A program made the position numbers and the translations under genes. Positions 36,609-44,841 of a stretch of 64,000 nt of DNA are shown piece by piece. The stretch comes from Brachybacterium sp. SGAir0954 (GTDB lineage Bacteria > Actinomycetota > Actinomycetes > Actinomycetales > Dermabacteraceae), in NCBI RefSeq assembly GCF_005490785.1, contig NZ_CP027295.1:62001-126000 (forward strand), in the 5' to 3' direction. Every line of letters begins with the position of its first letter. The stretch's first letter is position 1. Below the pieces are notes generated by a model. The model saw only the letters and a program-made list of their open reading frames with translations, was not told where the DNA came from and did no database searches.

Positions 36609-38366
36609 TCAGCCCAGACCGGCCCCGTACGCGAAGGCCTCCCCCGTGCCGTCCGCCGTCGGGATCGCGACGGGGAGGCGACCCGCCGGGCTCACCCGGC
36701 CGACGACGATCCCCGCGAGCGCGCGCAGGGAGCACAGGGCGTCGGAGTACAGGGCGATCGAGGTGTCCACCTCCCCCACGTGCACCACGTCGTAGGGGTT
36801 CCGCAGGGCGGCGTGGAGCACCGGTGTGCCGGTCGCCGCGGCCTCCTTCACGGTCGTGACCTGCGCGGCCGGCGTGACGAAGGAGCTCGAGGAGGTCAGC
36901 GCCACGGCGAGGTCCGCCCCGGCGGCGTCGGCCGCGGCGCCGCGGGAGGCCTCGAGCCCCCGGTCCTCGAGCGCGGCGACGAGGGCGTCCTGCACGGCCG
37001 CGCTGCCCGCGCCGAGCACGACGACGCGCGCGCCGCGACGCAGCGGGAGCGCCGAGCCCTCCACGAGCAGGGTCGCGGCGTCCCCGGCGATCCTCTCCGC
37101 GGCGCGCAGCGCGTCGCGGCCGCCGAGCTTCCGCTCCGCCCGCCCCGGGTCCACCTCGGGGGCGCCGTCGAGCAGACCGCGCCGGGCCTTCTGGCGCAGG
37201 ATGCGGCGCACGGAGTCGTCCAGACGCTCCGCGGTGATCTCCCCCGACTCGACCGCGGCGCGCACCCCGCCGATCGCGACGGCGAGATCCGGCGGCATGA
37301 GCATCTGGTCCGCACCCGCGAGGATCGCCTCGACGGGCACGCGGTCGTCGCCGAACATCGTGCGCACGCCCTCCATGGCGAGGGAGTCGGTGACGATGAC
37401 GCCCTCGAAGCCGATCTCCTCGCGCAGCACGCCCGTGAGGATCGGATGGGAGAGGGTCGCGGGGACACCGGAGTCGTCGAGCGCGGGGACCACGATGTGC
37501 GCGGTCATGATCGCGTCGACGCCGTCCTCGACCGCGCGGCGGAAGGGCGGGAGGTCGATCTCGTCGAGCTCCTCGCGGCTGTGGTCGATGACGGGCAGAC
37601 CCACGTGCGAGTCGGTCGCGGTGTCCCCGTGGCCGGGGAAGTGCTTCACGGTCGCGGAGATGCCGCGCTTCTGCGCCTCGCGCAGCTGGGCGCTCGCGAG
37701 ATCCGCGACGAGCCCCGGATCCGCGCCCACGGAGCGCACGCCGATCACGGGATTCTGCGCGTTGACGTTGACGTCGCAGAGGGGGGCGTAGTTCTGGGTG
37801 AAGCCGACGGCGGCGAGCTCGTCGGCCGTGATGCGGGCGGCCTTGCGGGCATGCACCTCGGAACGGCTCGCGCCGAGCGCCATCGCGCCGGGCAGGGCGG
37901 TCGCGGGGGCGGGCAGGCGCTTGACCACGCCGCGCTCCTCGTCGATGCCGATCATGAGCGGCACCTCCCCGGCCTCCGCCGCGGCGCGCTGCGCCCCGGC
38001 GGTCCACCCCGCGGCCGCCTCGATCGAGTCGACGTTCCCGGACCACGCGAAGGCGATGAGCCCGCCGACGTGGTGGGTGGAGATGATCTCCGCCGTGGTG
38101 GCGACGCCCGCGCTCGTCGTGTTCTCCTCGCGCGCCTCGTCCACCGTCGCGCCGTAGCCGACGGCGATGAAGAGCTGGCCGATCTTCTGCTCGGTGCTCA
38201 TCGCGGCGAGCCGCTCCTCGACCTGGGTGTCGAGGTCGCCTCCGTGGTGGCCGCCCTTCGCGGGCGCGGCGACGGCGGGCGCGACGGAGGCGAGGGGCAC
38301 GGCGGCGGCGCCGAGCACGGCCGCGGCGCCGAGGCCGCGACGGGTGAGCTGAGGGGAGCTGGTCAT
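36609..38366 (-). CDS. nagZ: Glycoside hydrolase family 3 beta-N-acetylhexosaminidase (NagZ-like), exported
   Basis: A 585-residue exported enzyme. The signal peptide LTRRGLGAAAVLGAAAVPLASVAPAVA has a twin arginine, suggesting Tat export. The GH3 catalytic domain contains KHFPGHGDTATDSHVGLPVI, the NagZ motif whose Asp-His dyad does acid/base catalysis, and GVIVTDSLAMEGV, with the nucleophile Asp. A GH3 C-terminal domain follows (from about 400). NagZ removes GlcNAc from peptidoglycan fragments. The gene starts 43 bases after the NamZ-like stop. Both genes share the identical ribosome binding context CCAGGAGTCCCC, and the pair mirrors the Bacillus namZ-nagZ order for cell-wall sugar recovery. 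A broader beta-glucosaminidase or glucosidase activity is possible. Confidence 0.82.
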   Translation of the reverse strand: MTSSPQLTRRGLGAAAVLGAAAVPLASVAPAVAAPAKGGHHGGDLDTQVEERLAAMSTEQKIGQLFIAVGYGATVDEAREENTTSAGVATTAEIISTHHVGGLIAFAWSGNVDSIEAAAGWTAGAQRAAAEAGEVPLMIGIDEERGVVKRLPAPATALPGAMALGASRSEVHARKAARITADELAAVGFTQNYAPLCDVNVNAQNPVIGVRSVGADPGLVADLASAQLREAQKRGISATVKHFPGHGDTATDSHVGLPVIDHSREELDEIDLPPFRRAVEDGVDAIMTAHIVVPALDDSGVPATLSHPILTGVLREEIGFEGVIVTDSLAMEGVRTMFGDDRVPVEAILAGADQMLMPPDLAVAIGGVRAAVESGEITAERLDDSVRRILRQKARRGLLDGAPEVDPGRAERKLGGRDALRAAERIAGDAATLLVEGSALPLRRGARVVVLGAGSAAVQDALVAALEDRGLEASRGAAADAAGADLAVALTSSSSFVTPAAQVTTVKEAAATGTPVLHAALRNPYDVVHVGEVDTSIALYSDALCSLRALAGIVVGRVSPAGRLPVAIPTADGTGEAFAYGAGLG

Positions 38367-38409
38367 GGGGACTCCTGGGGTGGGGAGGGAGATGCGGGGA
38401 CAGGGCTGC

Positions 38410-39753
38410 TCAGTAGAGGCGGTGACGGCGGGAGGCGCGCTCGAAGGAGCGCACGTCCTCGCGCCAGGCGCGGACGATCGACTCCGGGTCCTCGCCCGCG
38501 TCGAGCATGAGCCGGGTGCGGGTGGTGCCGGAGAGCTTGTCGATCCAGCAGACGTCCGCCTCGGTGCGGCACTTCTCGCCCTCGCGCCAGTCGACTTCCT
38601 CGACCTCGCGCAGCAGGGCGGAGAGCACATGGATGCCGGTGCGCACCGGCTCGTAGGCCTCCTCGTCCACGAGGTGGATCTGCACGCCGCCGCAGAACTC
38701 GCCGGCGTGCTTCGAGGTCGTCGGCGTCGCGAACATGGGCCGGAAGCGCACCCCCGGGAGCTCCGCCGCGTCGAGCGCGGCGATCACCGCGTCCACGAGC
38801 TCCTCGGTGAGGAACGGCGCGCCGAACCAGAGGAAGGGGGTCGTCGTGCCGCGGCCCTCGGAGACGTTGATCGCCTCGATGAGGCCGGTGCCGGCGTAGA
38901 CGATCGCCGTCTCCCGGGTGGGCACGTTCGGCGAGGGCAGCACCCAGGGCAGCCGCGCCGCCGCGGCGGCGGGATCCACCGGGTCGTAGCCGGCCATGGG
39001 GACCACGTCGAGCTGCACGGCGCCGTCCAGGAACTCCTGCGCGAAGTAGGTGGCGAGCTCGCCGACGGTGAGACCGTGGCGCTGCGGGATCTCCTTCAGC
39101 CCCACGAAGCTCGAGAGGGCGGGGTCCAGCAGGAAGCCCTCGACGTCGGTGCCGAGCGGGTTCGGCCGGTCCAGCACCACCACCCGCCTGTCGTTCTCGC
39201 CGGCGGCCTCGAGCAGGTAGTAGAGGGTCCAGATGTAGGTGTAGAAGCGGGCGCCGATGTCCTGGATGTCGAAGACGAGCACGTCGAGATCGGCGAGCAT
39301 CTCCGGTGTGGGCTTCTGCGTGGCGCCGTAGAGGGAGCGCACGGGCAGGCCTGTGCGCTCGTCGACGTAGTCCTCGACGCTGCCGCCGGCGGGCTCGGCC
39401 CCGCGCACGCCGTGCTCGGGGCCGAAGAGCGCGACAAGCTCGAAGCCACCCTCATCCTGCGCGTCCACGAGCAGGTCGATCGTGGAGGTGAGCGTGGAGT
39501 CCGTGCCGGTGGGGTTCGTGACCAGGCCGACCTTCGCGCCCTTCAGCAGAGAGAGCTGATCGCTCTCGAGGAGGTTCTCGACGCCGAGCCGGAACCGGCG
39601 CTTGCCCTTCCCCTTCGCGGGCGCGGCGGCGGCCCCTCCTGCGGTCGCGAGCACGGCGCCGGCCGGCAGCGCGGAGAGGCTTGTGAGGACCCGGCGACGA
39701 CCGGGGCGGGACGCGGTGGATGCGGAACTTTCTTCCATACTGCGTGATGCCAC
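38410..39753 (-). CDS. namZ: DUF1343 exo-beta-N-acetylmuramidase (NamZ, GH171), exported
   Basis: A 447-residue exported protein. After the signal peptide with RRRVLTSLSALPAGAVLATAGGAAAA (Tat-like), the DUF1343 domain reads RLGVENLLESD, KVGLVTNPTGTDSTLTSTIDLL, LVALFGPEHGVRG, LPVRSLYG, LDVLVFDIQDIGARFYTYIWTL and VLDRPNPLG, all hallmark NamZ segments including the conserved E and H of GPEHG. NamZ releases MurNAc from the non-reducing end of peptidoglycan chains. GTG at 39753 is preferred over the ATG five codons later because it has AGGAG six bases upstream in the same context as the NagZ-like gene. A full promoter lies about 110 bases upstream. Confidence 0.85.
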   Translation of the reverse strand: MASRSMEESSASTASRPGRRRVLTSLSALPAGAVLATAGGAAAAPAKGKGKRRFRLGVENLLESDQLSLLKGAKVGLVTNPTGTDSTLTSTIDLLVDAQDEGGFELVALFGPEHGVRGAEPAGGSVEDYVDERTGLPVRSLYGATQKPTPEMLADLDVLVFDIQDIGARFYTYIWTLYYLLEAAGENDRRVVVLDRPNPLGTDVEGFLLDPALSSFVGLKEIPQRHGLTVGELATYFAQEFLDGAVQLDVVPMAGYDPVDPAAAAARLPWVLPSPNVPTRETAIVYAGTGLIEAINVSEGRGTTTPFLWFGAPFLTEELVDAVIAALDAAELPGVRFRPMFATPTTSKHAGEFCGGVQIHLVDEEAYEPVRTGIHVLSALLREVEEVDWREGEKCRTEADVCWIDKLSGTTRTRLMLDAGEDPESIVRAWREDVRSFERASRRHRLY

Positions 39754-39868
39754 GGGGACTCCTGGAGAACCTCGGGGAACGGGAACCCCGACGGCCGTCT
39801 CGCCTGCCCGACCACCGGGAACCCTGCATGACCGGCGCCATCGCCGATCATGTGCGGGATGGATGGTC

Positions 39869-39897
39869 ACGCTAGCAAGCGCGGCGCCGACGGACAA
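39869..39897 (-). promoter_or_regulatory. Promoter of the namZ-nagZ operon
   Basis: On the minus strand TTGTCC (39897-39892) and TAGCGT (39874-39869) are separated by exactly 17 bases, a good match to a housekeeping sigma factor promoter. It leaves a leader of about 110 bases before the GTG of namZ. The rest of the 217-base gap downstream of the TetR gene holds nothing else I can name. Confidence 0.65.
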
Positions 39898-39970
39898 GGG
39901 TCACCGTGACACCGCAGGCGCGCGCCGCGTTCCGGCCGCCGGCCGTCGCTGTGGAAGTTCCTTCCGGACG

Positions 39971-40615
39971 TCAGGCGCTCGGGGTGGTGCCCCAGGTCGC
40001 CTTGAGGTCGTCCACGTACTGCCGGAGGATCGCGACCATGTCGACGGAGTCGTCGAGCAGCCACTGCACCTGGAGACCGTCCATCAGCGCGACCATCTGA
40101 CGCGCGATCGTGCCGACGGGGGCGTCGGCACGTACACGGCCGAGCTCCTGGTCCCGGATCAGGCACGCGGAGAGGGAGGCGAGCACGTCCCGGAAGTGGC
40201 CCGCCATCCAGGGGTGCGCGGGGTGGTCCTCGGTGACGGCCTCCCCCACCATCGTCGTGTAGAGGAGAACGAGCTGGTGCCTCGTGGAGTTCACGGCGGC
40301 AACGTCGACCAGCTGGTCGAAGCACGTCCACGCTTCGTCGTCGAGCCGCAGGCCGCCCTCGTTGTCCATGACGTCGCGGTAGGCGAGCACGGCGCCGAGG
40401 AGCGCCTTCTTCGAGGGGAAGTGGTGGGCGAGGCCCGAGGGGGAGATCCCTGCGGCCTCCGCGACCTGGGACATGGAGGTCGCCGCGAAGCCCTGGCGCG
40501 CGATCAGATCGACGGCGGCGCGCAGCGCGCTCTCCCTGATCACGGCGGAGTCCTGGCCCCGGGGACGACCGGGGCGACGGCGGGCGGTCCTGCCTCGTTG
40601 CGGGACAGCAGTCAT
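39971..40615 (-). CDS. TetR/AcrR family transcriptional regulator
   Basis: A 214-residue repressor. The helix-turn-helix is in IRESALRAAVDLIARQGFAATSMSQVAEAAGISPSGLAHHFPSKKALLGAVLAY (about 27-80), a textbook TetR_N domain; the basic N-terminus (RTARRRPGRPRGQ) may contact the DNA minor groove. The C-terminal ligand domain is helical and unassigned. It follows the MFS gene on the same strand after a strong terminator, and a perfect palindrome overlaps the MFS promoter, so autologous control of that exporter or importer is likely. GAAGGG precedes the ATG by about seven bases. Confidence 0.92.
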   Translation of the reverse strand: MTAVPQRGRTARRRPGRPRGQDSAVIRESALRAAVDLIARQGFAATSMSQVAEAAGISPSGLAHHFPSKKALLGAVLAYRDVMDNEGGLRLDDEAWTCFDQLVDVAAVNSTRHQLVLLYTTMVGEAVTEDHPAHPWMAGHFRDVLASLSACLIRDQELGRVRADAPVGTIARQMVALMDGLQVQWLLDDSVDMVAILRQYVDDLKATWGTTPSA

Positions 40616-40663
40616 GGGAGACCCTTCGGCACGGGAGGGATCGCCATCGACCCCCCGGGGACG

Positions 40664-40698
40664 CCGGTGCCGGAGCGGCGAGGCCGCTCCGGCACCGG
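40664..40698 (-). terminator. Perfect 16-bp stem terminator after the MFS gene
   Basis: CCGGTGCCGGAGCGGC at 40664-40679 and its exact complement at 40683-40698 enclose a three-base loop. The stem begins 19 bases past the MFS stop, between the MFS and TetR genes. No long U-tract follows. Confidence 0.8.
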
Positions 40699-40716
40699 TT
40701 CATTGGTACGGGCTCA

Positions 40717-42057
40717 CTATTTCACGGAGCGGATGAACATCGTGAGCACGGCGCCGATCACGGAGGCGATCAATGCGGCGACCAAGAGCGCGGTGAAGTT
40801 CGTGCCGTTGCCCAGGTTCGCGAGCAGGAAGCCGCCGAAGGCAGGAGCGAGAGACTGCGGCAGGGCGTTGGCGATGTTGAAGACGCCGAGATCCTTGCCG
40901 ACCTCCTCGCGATTCGGGAGCACCTCGAGCACGAGCGCGAGGTCCACCGCGCCGTAGACACCGTAGGCGAGACCCATGATCGCCTCGACCACGTAGAAGG
41001 CAGAGACGGTATCGGCATGCAGGAGCATGTACGTGCCGATGCCGAACACGAGGATCGAGACGGCCACGAGGGACTTGCGTCGACCGATCTTGTCCGAGAG
41101 CCAACCGCCACCAAGGCTCGCCACCATCGCGGCGACCGTGTAGATCGTGACGCCTGTGGCCACGGCGGTCGTGGCCGAGCCGGCCTCGAGCCCCAGATGG
41201 TTCGTCATGTACTGCAGACGGAACGTCGTGAACATATAGCTGGCCAGGATGATCATGAACCGACCACCCCAGGCGAGGGCGAAGTCCGGGTAGCGGATCG
41301 GGTTGCGCCAGAAGGTGGTGATCAGCTGCACGAGGTTGAAGGGATGCCGGTTCTGCGTGAGCACCGGTTCCGGGAGCATGAAGGCGTAGACCGCGACCAT
41401 CACGAGGCCGAGCAGCGCCGGCACCATGAACAGCATGACCATGTTGTCCTTGAACACGGGGACCATCCACGTCGCCACCATGACGGCGACGTTCGCGGCG
41501 ATGTTCACGAAGCCCGAGACCTTGCCGTACTGCCGCTTGGGCAGCTGATCCGAGAGGGACGCGGTGAAGGCCGCGAAGGCCATGTTCGCCGTGGCCTGGG
41601 CGAGGAACCAGCCGATCGCCATGAGCGGCGCGCCCGGAGCGACGGCGATCAGCAGGAGGCTCAGCGTCATGCCGAGGATGCCGGCGATGATCCAGGGACG
41701 GCGACGACCGAAGCGGCCCGTGGTGCGGTCGGAGATGCGCCCGCCGACGGCATTGAAGATGACGGCGGCGAGTGCGCCCGGTGCGATCGCGAAGGCGGTG
41801 ATCGTCGCCTGCTGGGCGGGATCATCGGTGAGGGTCTGCGCCTTGTAGGCGATGGAGACCGTCGCCGGTCCCATGAGCCCGACGAAGATGCCCATCTGCC
41901 CCAGCACGATGCCGAGCACGAACCACCAGGGCTTGACCTTGTCGGGCTCGATGCCGAGGTGCGGGATCGGGAGCTTGGGACCGATGCGGTTGGGGCTGCC
42001 CTGGAGGTCGATCGTCGGATCAGGGGCGAACCCGATGCCGGGGTCATGAGAGGTCAC
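40717..42057 (-). CDS. MFS transporter
   Basis: A 446-residue membrane protein with 12 predicted helices. The loop 2-3 signature is present in VGGRISDRTTGRFGRRRPWIIAGI, and the second half has GGGWLSDKIGRRKSLVAVSI. The layout and the R-R-P-W-I signature resemble sugar- or glycoside-cation symporters rather than drug pumps. The N-terminal 45 residues are cytoplasmic. GTG at 42057 has AAGGAG eight bases upstream. It is controlled by a promoter containing a palindrome (42125-42153), and a TetR gene follows. Since the NamZ-NagZ genes come next, uptake of a cell-wall sugar is one idea, without direct evidence. Confidence 0.88.
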   Translation of the reverse strand: MTSHDPGIGFAPDPTIDLQGSPNRIGPKLPIPHLGIEPDKVKPWWFVLGIVLGQMGIFVGLMGPATVSIAYKAQTLTDDPAQQATITAFAIAPGALAAVIFNAVGGRISDRTTGRFGRRRPWIIAGILGMTLSLLLIAVAPGAPLMAIGWFLAQATANMAFAAFTASLSDQLPKRQYGKVSGFVNIAANVAVMVATWMVPVFKDNMVMLFMVPALLGLVMVAVYAFMLPEPVLTQNRHPFNLVQLITTFWRNPIRYPDFALAWGGRFMIILASYMFTTFRLQYMTNHLGLEAGSATTAVATGVTIYTVAAMVASLGGGWLSDKIGRRKSLVAVSILVFGIGTYMLLHADTVSAFYVVEAIMGLAYGVYGAVDLALVLEVLPNREEVGKDLGVFNIANALPQSLAPAFGGFLLANLGNGTNFTALLVAALIASVIGAVLTMFIRSVK

Positions 42058-42124
42058 GAGAGGACTCCTTCGTCACGTGGCGCACATGCGTCGTTGCAAG
42101 CCGCTCACTGCGACCTGGAGGAGA

Positions 42125-42153
42125 TTATTAGTGCCGCATCACTAATTTGTCGA
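42125..42153 (-). promoter_or_regulatory. MFS promoter with embedded perfect palindrome (TetR operator candidate)
   Basis: On the minus strand TCGACA (42153-42148) and TAATAA (42130-42125) are 17 bases apart. Between and overlapping them, ATTAGTG (42127-42133) and CACTAAT (42140-42146) form a perfect 20-base palindrome. A repressor bound there would block RNA polymerase. Confidence 0.7.
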
Positions 42154-42158
42154 TCCCG

Positions 42159-42177
42159 AACCGACCAGTGGTTGGTT
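42159..42177. repeat. Imperfect 19-base palindrome upstream of the MFS promoter
   Basis: AACCGACCAGTGGTTGGTT reads nearly the same on both strands (16 of 19 positions). It lies just upstream of the -35 element and could be a second operator or an activator site. Confidence 0.4.
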
Positions 42178-42270
42178 TTCTGTCGCAGGGCTCCCGACGA
42201 ACCCTCCATGACCTGCGACGGCGCAGTGCGGAGTGACGGAGCTCACGGCGCCCCGAGGGGTCGACGAGAC

Positions 42271-42300
42271 ACGGCGCCGCCCCGGGAGGGGCGACGCCGT
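42271..42300 (-). terminator. Hairpin after the S33 peptidase gene
   Basis: ACGGCG and GCCCC pair with GGGGC and CGCCGT around GGGA, with a two-by-two internal loop. It begins 23 bases past the stop of the leftward peptidase gene. Confidence 0.55.
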
Positions 42301-42322
42301 GCGGCGGCGGGAGGGGCCCGAG

Positions 42323-43606
42323 TCAGGCGGCGCGGCGTCCTGCCGCGAGGTCGAGGAGATGGTCGAGCACGCCCTCGCCGCTCGCGCGCAGGCCGTTGTG
42401 CTCGAACTCGCTGGTCACCCAGGTCCGCATCCGCGGCAGCAGGGCCGCCGTCGCGAGCGAGAGATCGCGCGGCACGTAGGCGTCCTCGAAGTAGACGGCC
42501 GCGGCGGCCGGGACCTCGGCCGCGCGCAGGGCCTGCTCGTCGTACAGCCGCGGCCACGCGTGCGCGGCGAGGATCTCGGCCGCCTCCGCGAAGGGCGCGA
42601 GCTCGGGATCCTCGGTGATCGCCTCGTGGTGCATGTGCTCCCCCGCGAGCAGCGTCGGGTCCTCCCGCACCGGCGCGGGCATGGTGCGCTCCGCCGTCCA
42701 CGCGGTCGCGGTGCCGTCGGCCCAGCAGGACTCGTGGATCACGGCGTACAGCGGGTTCCGCCCGCCGAAGGGCAGCGCCGCGGCGAGGTCGTGCGCGAAG
42801 GCCGGCGAGTCCGGGTCCAGGTCCAGCAGCAGGTGCAGCCTCTCCTGGCCGGAGGAGGCGCCCAGCAGGTGCCCGAGCCGGCGCAGCCGCTCCACGCCCA
42901 CGGTCCCGCCGGGGATCCGCAGGGTGCCCGCGGCGGCGCGGTCCGCGAGCGCGCGGAAGCGGTCCCGGTCCCCCGGGAAGCGGTCCCAGTAGCGCTCGGA
43001 GCGCACCGCCATGCCCTCCCAGGTGAGGCGGTAGGCGGCCTCCATGTCCGGGCCCACGCTCGGCAGCCCGCCCGTGAACAGCGCCGTCTCCACGGAGCTC
43101 GCGTGCGCGCTCAGGTAGCGCAGCGCCGTGAAACCGCCGAAGGACTGCCCGAGCAGGCTCCAGCGCTCCGCGCCCAGGTGCTCGCGCAGAAGCTCCGCGT
43201 CCCGGGCGATCGCGTCGGCCCGGAAGTGGGTGAGGTACTCCGCCTGCTGCTGCGGGCTCGCCTCGCGCAGGGTCGCGGCGCCGTCGGCCGCCCCCTCCGG
43301 CAGCGGCGAGTCGAGGCCCACCGGGGTGGAGCGGCCGGTGCCGCGCTGGTCCAGCATCACCACGCGGAACTCGCGCAGCGCGCGGGGCAGCCAGGGCGGG
43401 GTCGAGGCGTCGAGCGGGCGCGGGGCCTCCGAGCCGGGGCCGCCCTGGAGGTAGACGAGGTAGGGCAGGTCCTCCCCGCCGGGGGCGGTGACGATGCGGG
43501 CGAAGAGCTCGATGCGCGGCGAGGCCGGGTCCGCATGGTCCAGCGGGACGGGGAGGGTGAGGTCGGTCAGGTGGAGTCCGGGCAGGGACCAGGTGGTGGC
43601 GCTCAT
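42323..43606 (-). CDS. Alpha/beta-hydrolase, proline iminopeptidase-type (S33)
   Basis: A 427-residue cytoplasmic serine hydrolase. The oxyanion region is LVYLQGGPGSEAPRP, then VVMLDQRGTGRSTPV, and the nucleophile elbow is LLGQSFGGFTALRYL with Ser in G-Q-S-F-G-G. A helical cap follows and HMHHEAITEDPELAPF lies near the end of the cap; the catalytic His is likely in FEHNGLRASG. Together these match prolyl aminopeptidases of the larger (about 420-residue) class, which release N-terminal proline from peptides. TAGGCT six bases upstream of the ATG indicates a leaderless transcript. A hairpin follows the gene. Confidence 0.85.
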   Translation of the reverse strand: MSATTWSLPGLHLTDLTLPVPLDHADPASPRIELFARIVTAPGGEDLPYLVYLQGGPGSEAPRPLDASTPPWLPRALREFRVVMLDQRGTGRSTPVGLDSPLPEGAADGAATLREASPQQQAEYLTHFRADAIARDAELLREHLGAERWSLLGQSFGGFTALRYLSAHASSVETALFTGGLPSVGPDMEAAYRLTWEGMAVRSERYWDRFPGDRDRFRALADRAAAGTLRIPGGTVGVERLRRLGHLLGASSGQERLHLLLDLDPDSPAFAHDLAAALPFGGRNPLYAVIHESCWADGTATAWTAERTMPAPVREDPTLLAGEHMHHEAITEDPELAPFAEAAEILAAHAWPRLYDEQALRAAEVPAAAAVYFEDAYVPRDLSLATAALLPRMRTWVTSEFEHNGLRASGEGVLDHLLDLAAGRRAA

Positions 43607-43612
43607 GGCCTC

Positions 43613-43618
43613 AGCCTA
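43613..43618 (-). promoter_or_regulatory. -10 box TAGGCT of a leaderless transcript
   Basis: On the minus strand TAGGCT ends six bases before the ATG of the S33 peptidase gene (spacer GAGGCC). It overlaps the region just past the LacI gene stop. Confidence 0.65.
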
Positions 43619-43627
43619 GGCCGCAGG

Positions 43628-44722
43628 TCAGGAGGGGGCCGCGGCGTCGGCGTCCCCGTCGGCGATGCCGGCGCCGTCGCGGCTGGTGCTCCCGGGGAAG
43701 AGCTCCCAGTCGAAGGTGTGGAGGGTCCCCGGGCGGTCCGTGCGGTCGCGGGCGCGGTCCACGACGACCTCCGCGATCCGGGAGAAGACGTCCTGGACGC
43801 CGAAGTAGCTGATCGCGCCGAAGTACAGCGACTCCTCCGGCACGTCCCCGATCGAGATGATCTCGAGGTCCTCGGGGGTGCGCAGGCCGACCCTGTCCGC
43901 CGCGCGCTGCAGGGCGATCGCCTGGTAGCCGGTGTAGCAGATCACCGCCGCGGGCCGGTCCGGGCCGGCGAGCCAGTCGAGCGCGGAGAGGTACGTGGCG
44001 CGGTCGCCCGCCTCCGTGGTGCGCACGAGCCGCTCGGGCGGCCCGTCGCCGTGCTCGCGCGCCGCGTCGAGGAAGGAGCCCAGGCGCGGTCGGGGCGGCT
44101 CGTCCCCCACCGGCACCGGGTGCGGCGCGAGCAGGTGCACCACCGGGTGCCGGGACCGCAGGAGGGCATAGGCCTCCCGCATCGCCGCGAAGGGGGTCGA
44201 GGCGATGACGTCGAACCCCTCCGGCTCCATCTGCGCGGTGAAGGCGACGATGCCGGTCTGCGTCCCCGCCGCGAGGCGGCGCGTGAGCGAGGGGCCGTCC
44301 GGCGTGAGGTCGATGCTCGTGATGAGCGCGGCGTCCGCGGAGGCGCCCTGGAGGTACTCGAACCAGCGCTCGTCCGCGAGGACGAGGGTGGAGAGGTCGT
44401 GCGGGAGCGCGGTGGCCCGCACCTGCCGGGTGAGGCTCACGCCCCACGGGTCCCCGAGGGCGCTCAGCGCGAGCACGATCCCGCCGCCGCGGCCCGTGCG
44501 CATCGCCTGCGCGTGGCGGTTGGGGACGTAGCCGAGCTCCTCCGCGGCGGCGCGCACCCGCTCCTTCGTGCGCGGGGAGCCGGCGGAGCGCAGTCCCCCG
44601 CGCCCGGACAGCACGAACGACGCCGTGGCGATCGAGACCCCCGCCCGTCGGGCGACATCCGCCAAGGTGGTCGTGCGGCCGCGCCCCCGCGCCGATCGTC
44701 CGGAGCCTGTCCCCGTGCTCAT
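43628..44722 (-). CDS. LacI family transcriptional regulator
   Basis: A 364-residue repressor. The N-terminal HTH is TTLADVARRAGVSIATASFVLSGRGGLRSAGSPRTKERVRAAAEELGYVPNRHAQAMRTG, complete with the hinge helix. The sugar-binding core resembles periplasmic binding proteins (GGGIVLALSALGDPWGVSLTRQV; ICYTGYQAIALQRAADRVGLRTPEDLEIISIGDVPE). An unusual acidic Asp/Ala tail ends the protein. LacI proteins bind an operator until a sugar binds; the regulon is unknown, since neighbours are a peptidase and a membrane protein. The S33 gene starts 22 bases beyond its stop on the same strand. Confidence 0.92.
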   Translation of the reverse strand: MSTGTGSGRSARGRGRTTTLADVARRAGVSIATASFVLSGRGGLRSAGSPRTKERVRAAAEELGYVPNRHAQAMRTGRGGGIVLALSALGDPWGVSLTRQVRATALPHDLSTLVLADERWFEYLQGASADAALITSIDLTPDGPSLTRRLAAGTQTGIVAFTAQMEPEGFDVIASTPFAAMREAYALLRSRHPVVHLLAPHPVPVGDEPPRPRLGSFLDAAREHGDGPPERLVRTTEAGDRATYLSALDWLAGPDRPAAVICYTGYQAIALQRAADRVGLRTPEDLEIISIGDVPEESLYFGAISYFGVQDVFSRIAEVVVDRARDRTDRPGTLHTFDWELFPGSTSRDGAGIADGDADAAAPS

Positions 44723-44841
44723 GCTCGCCCACCCCCGGCGTCGCCCCCGAAGCCGCCGCAGCCGGCGCCCACCCTCGATGCTAACGGCGCCCCACGCTCC
44801 TGCCCCGGGCCTTCTCCGCATCGTGACCTCCGATGCTGGGA

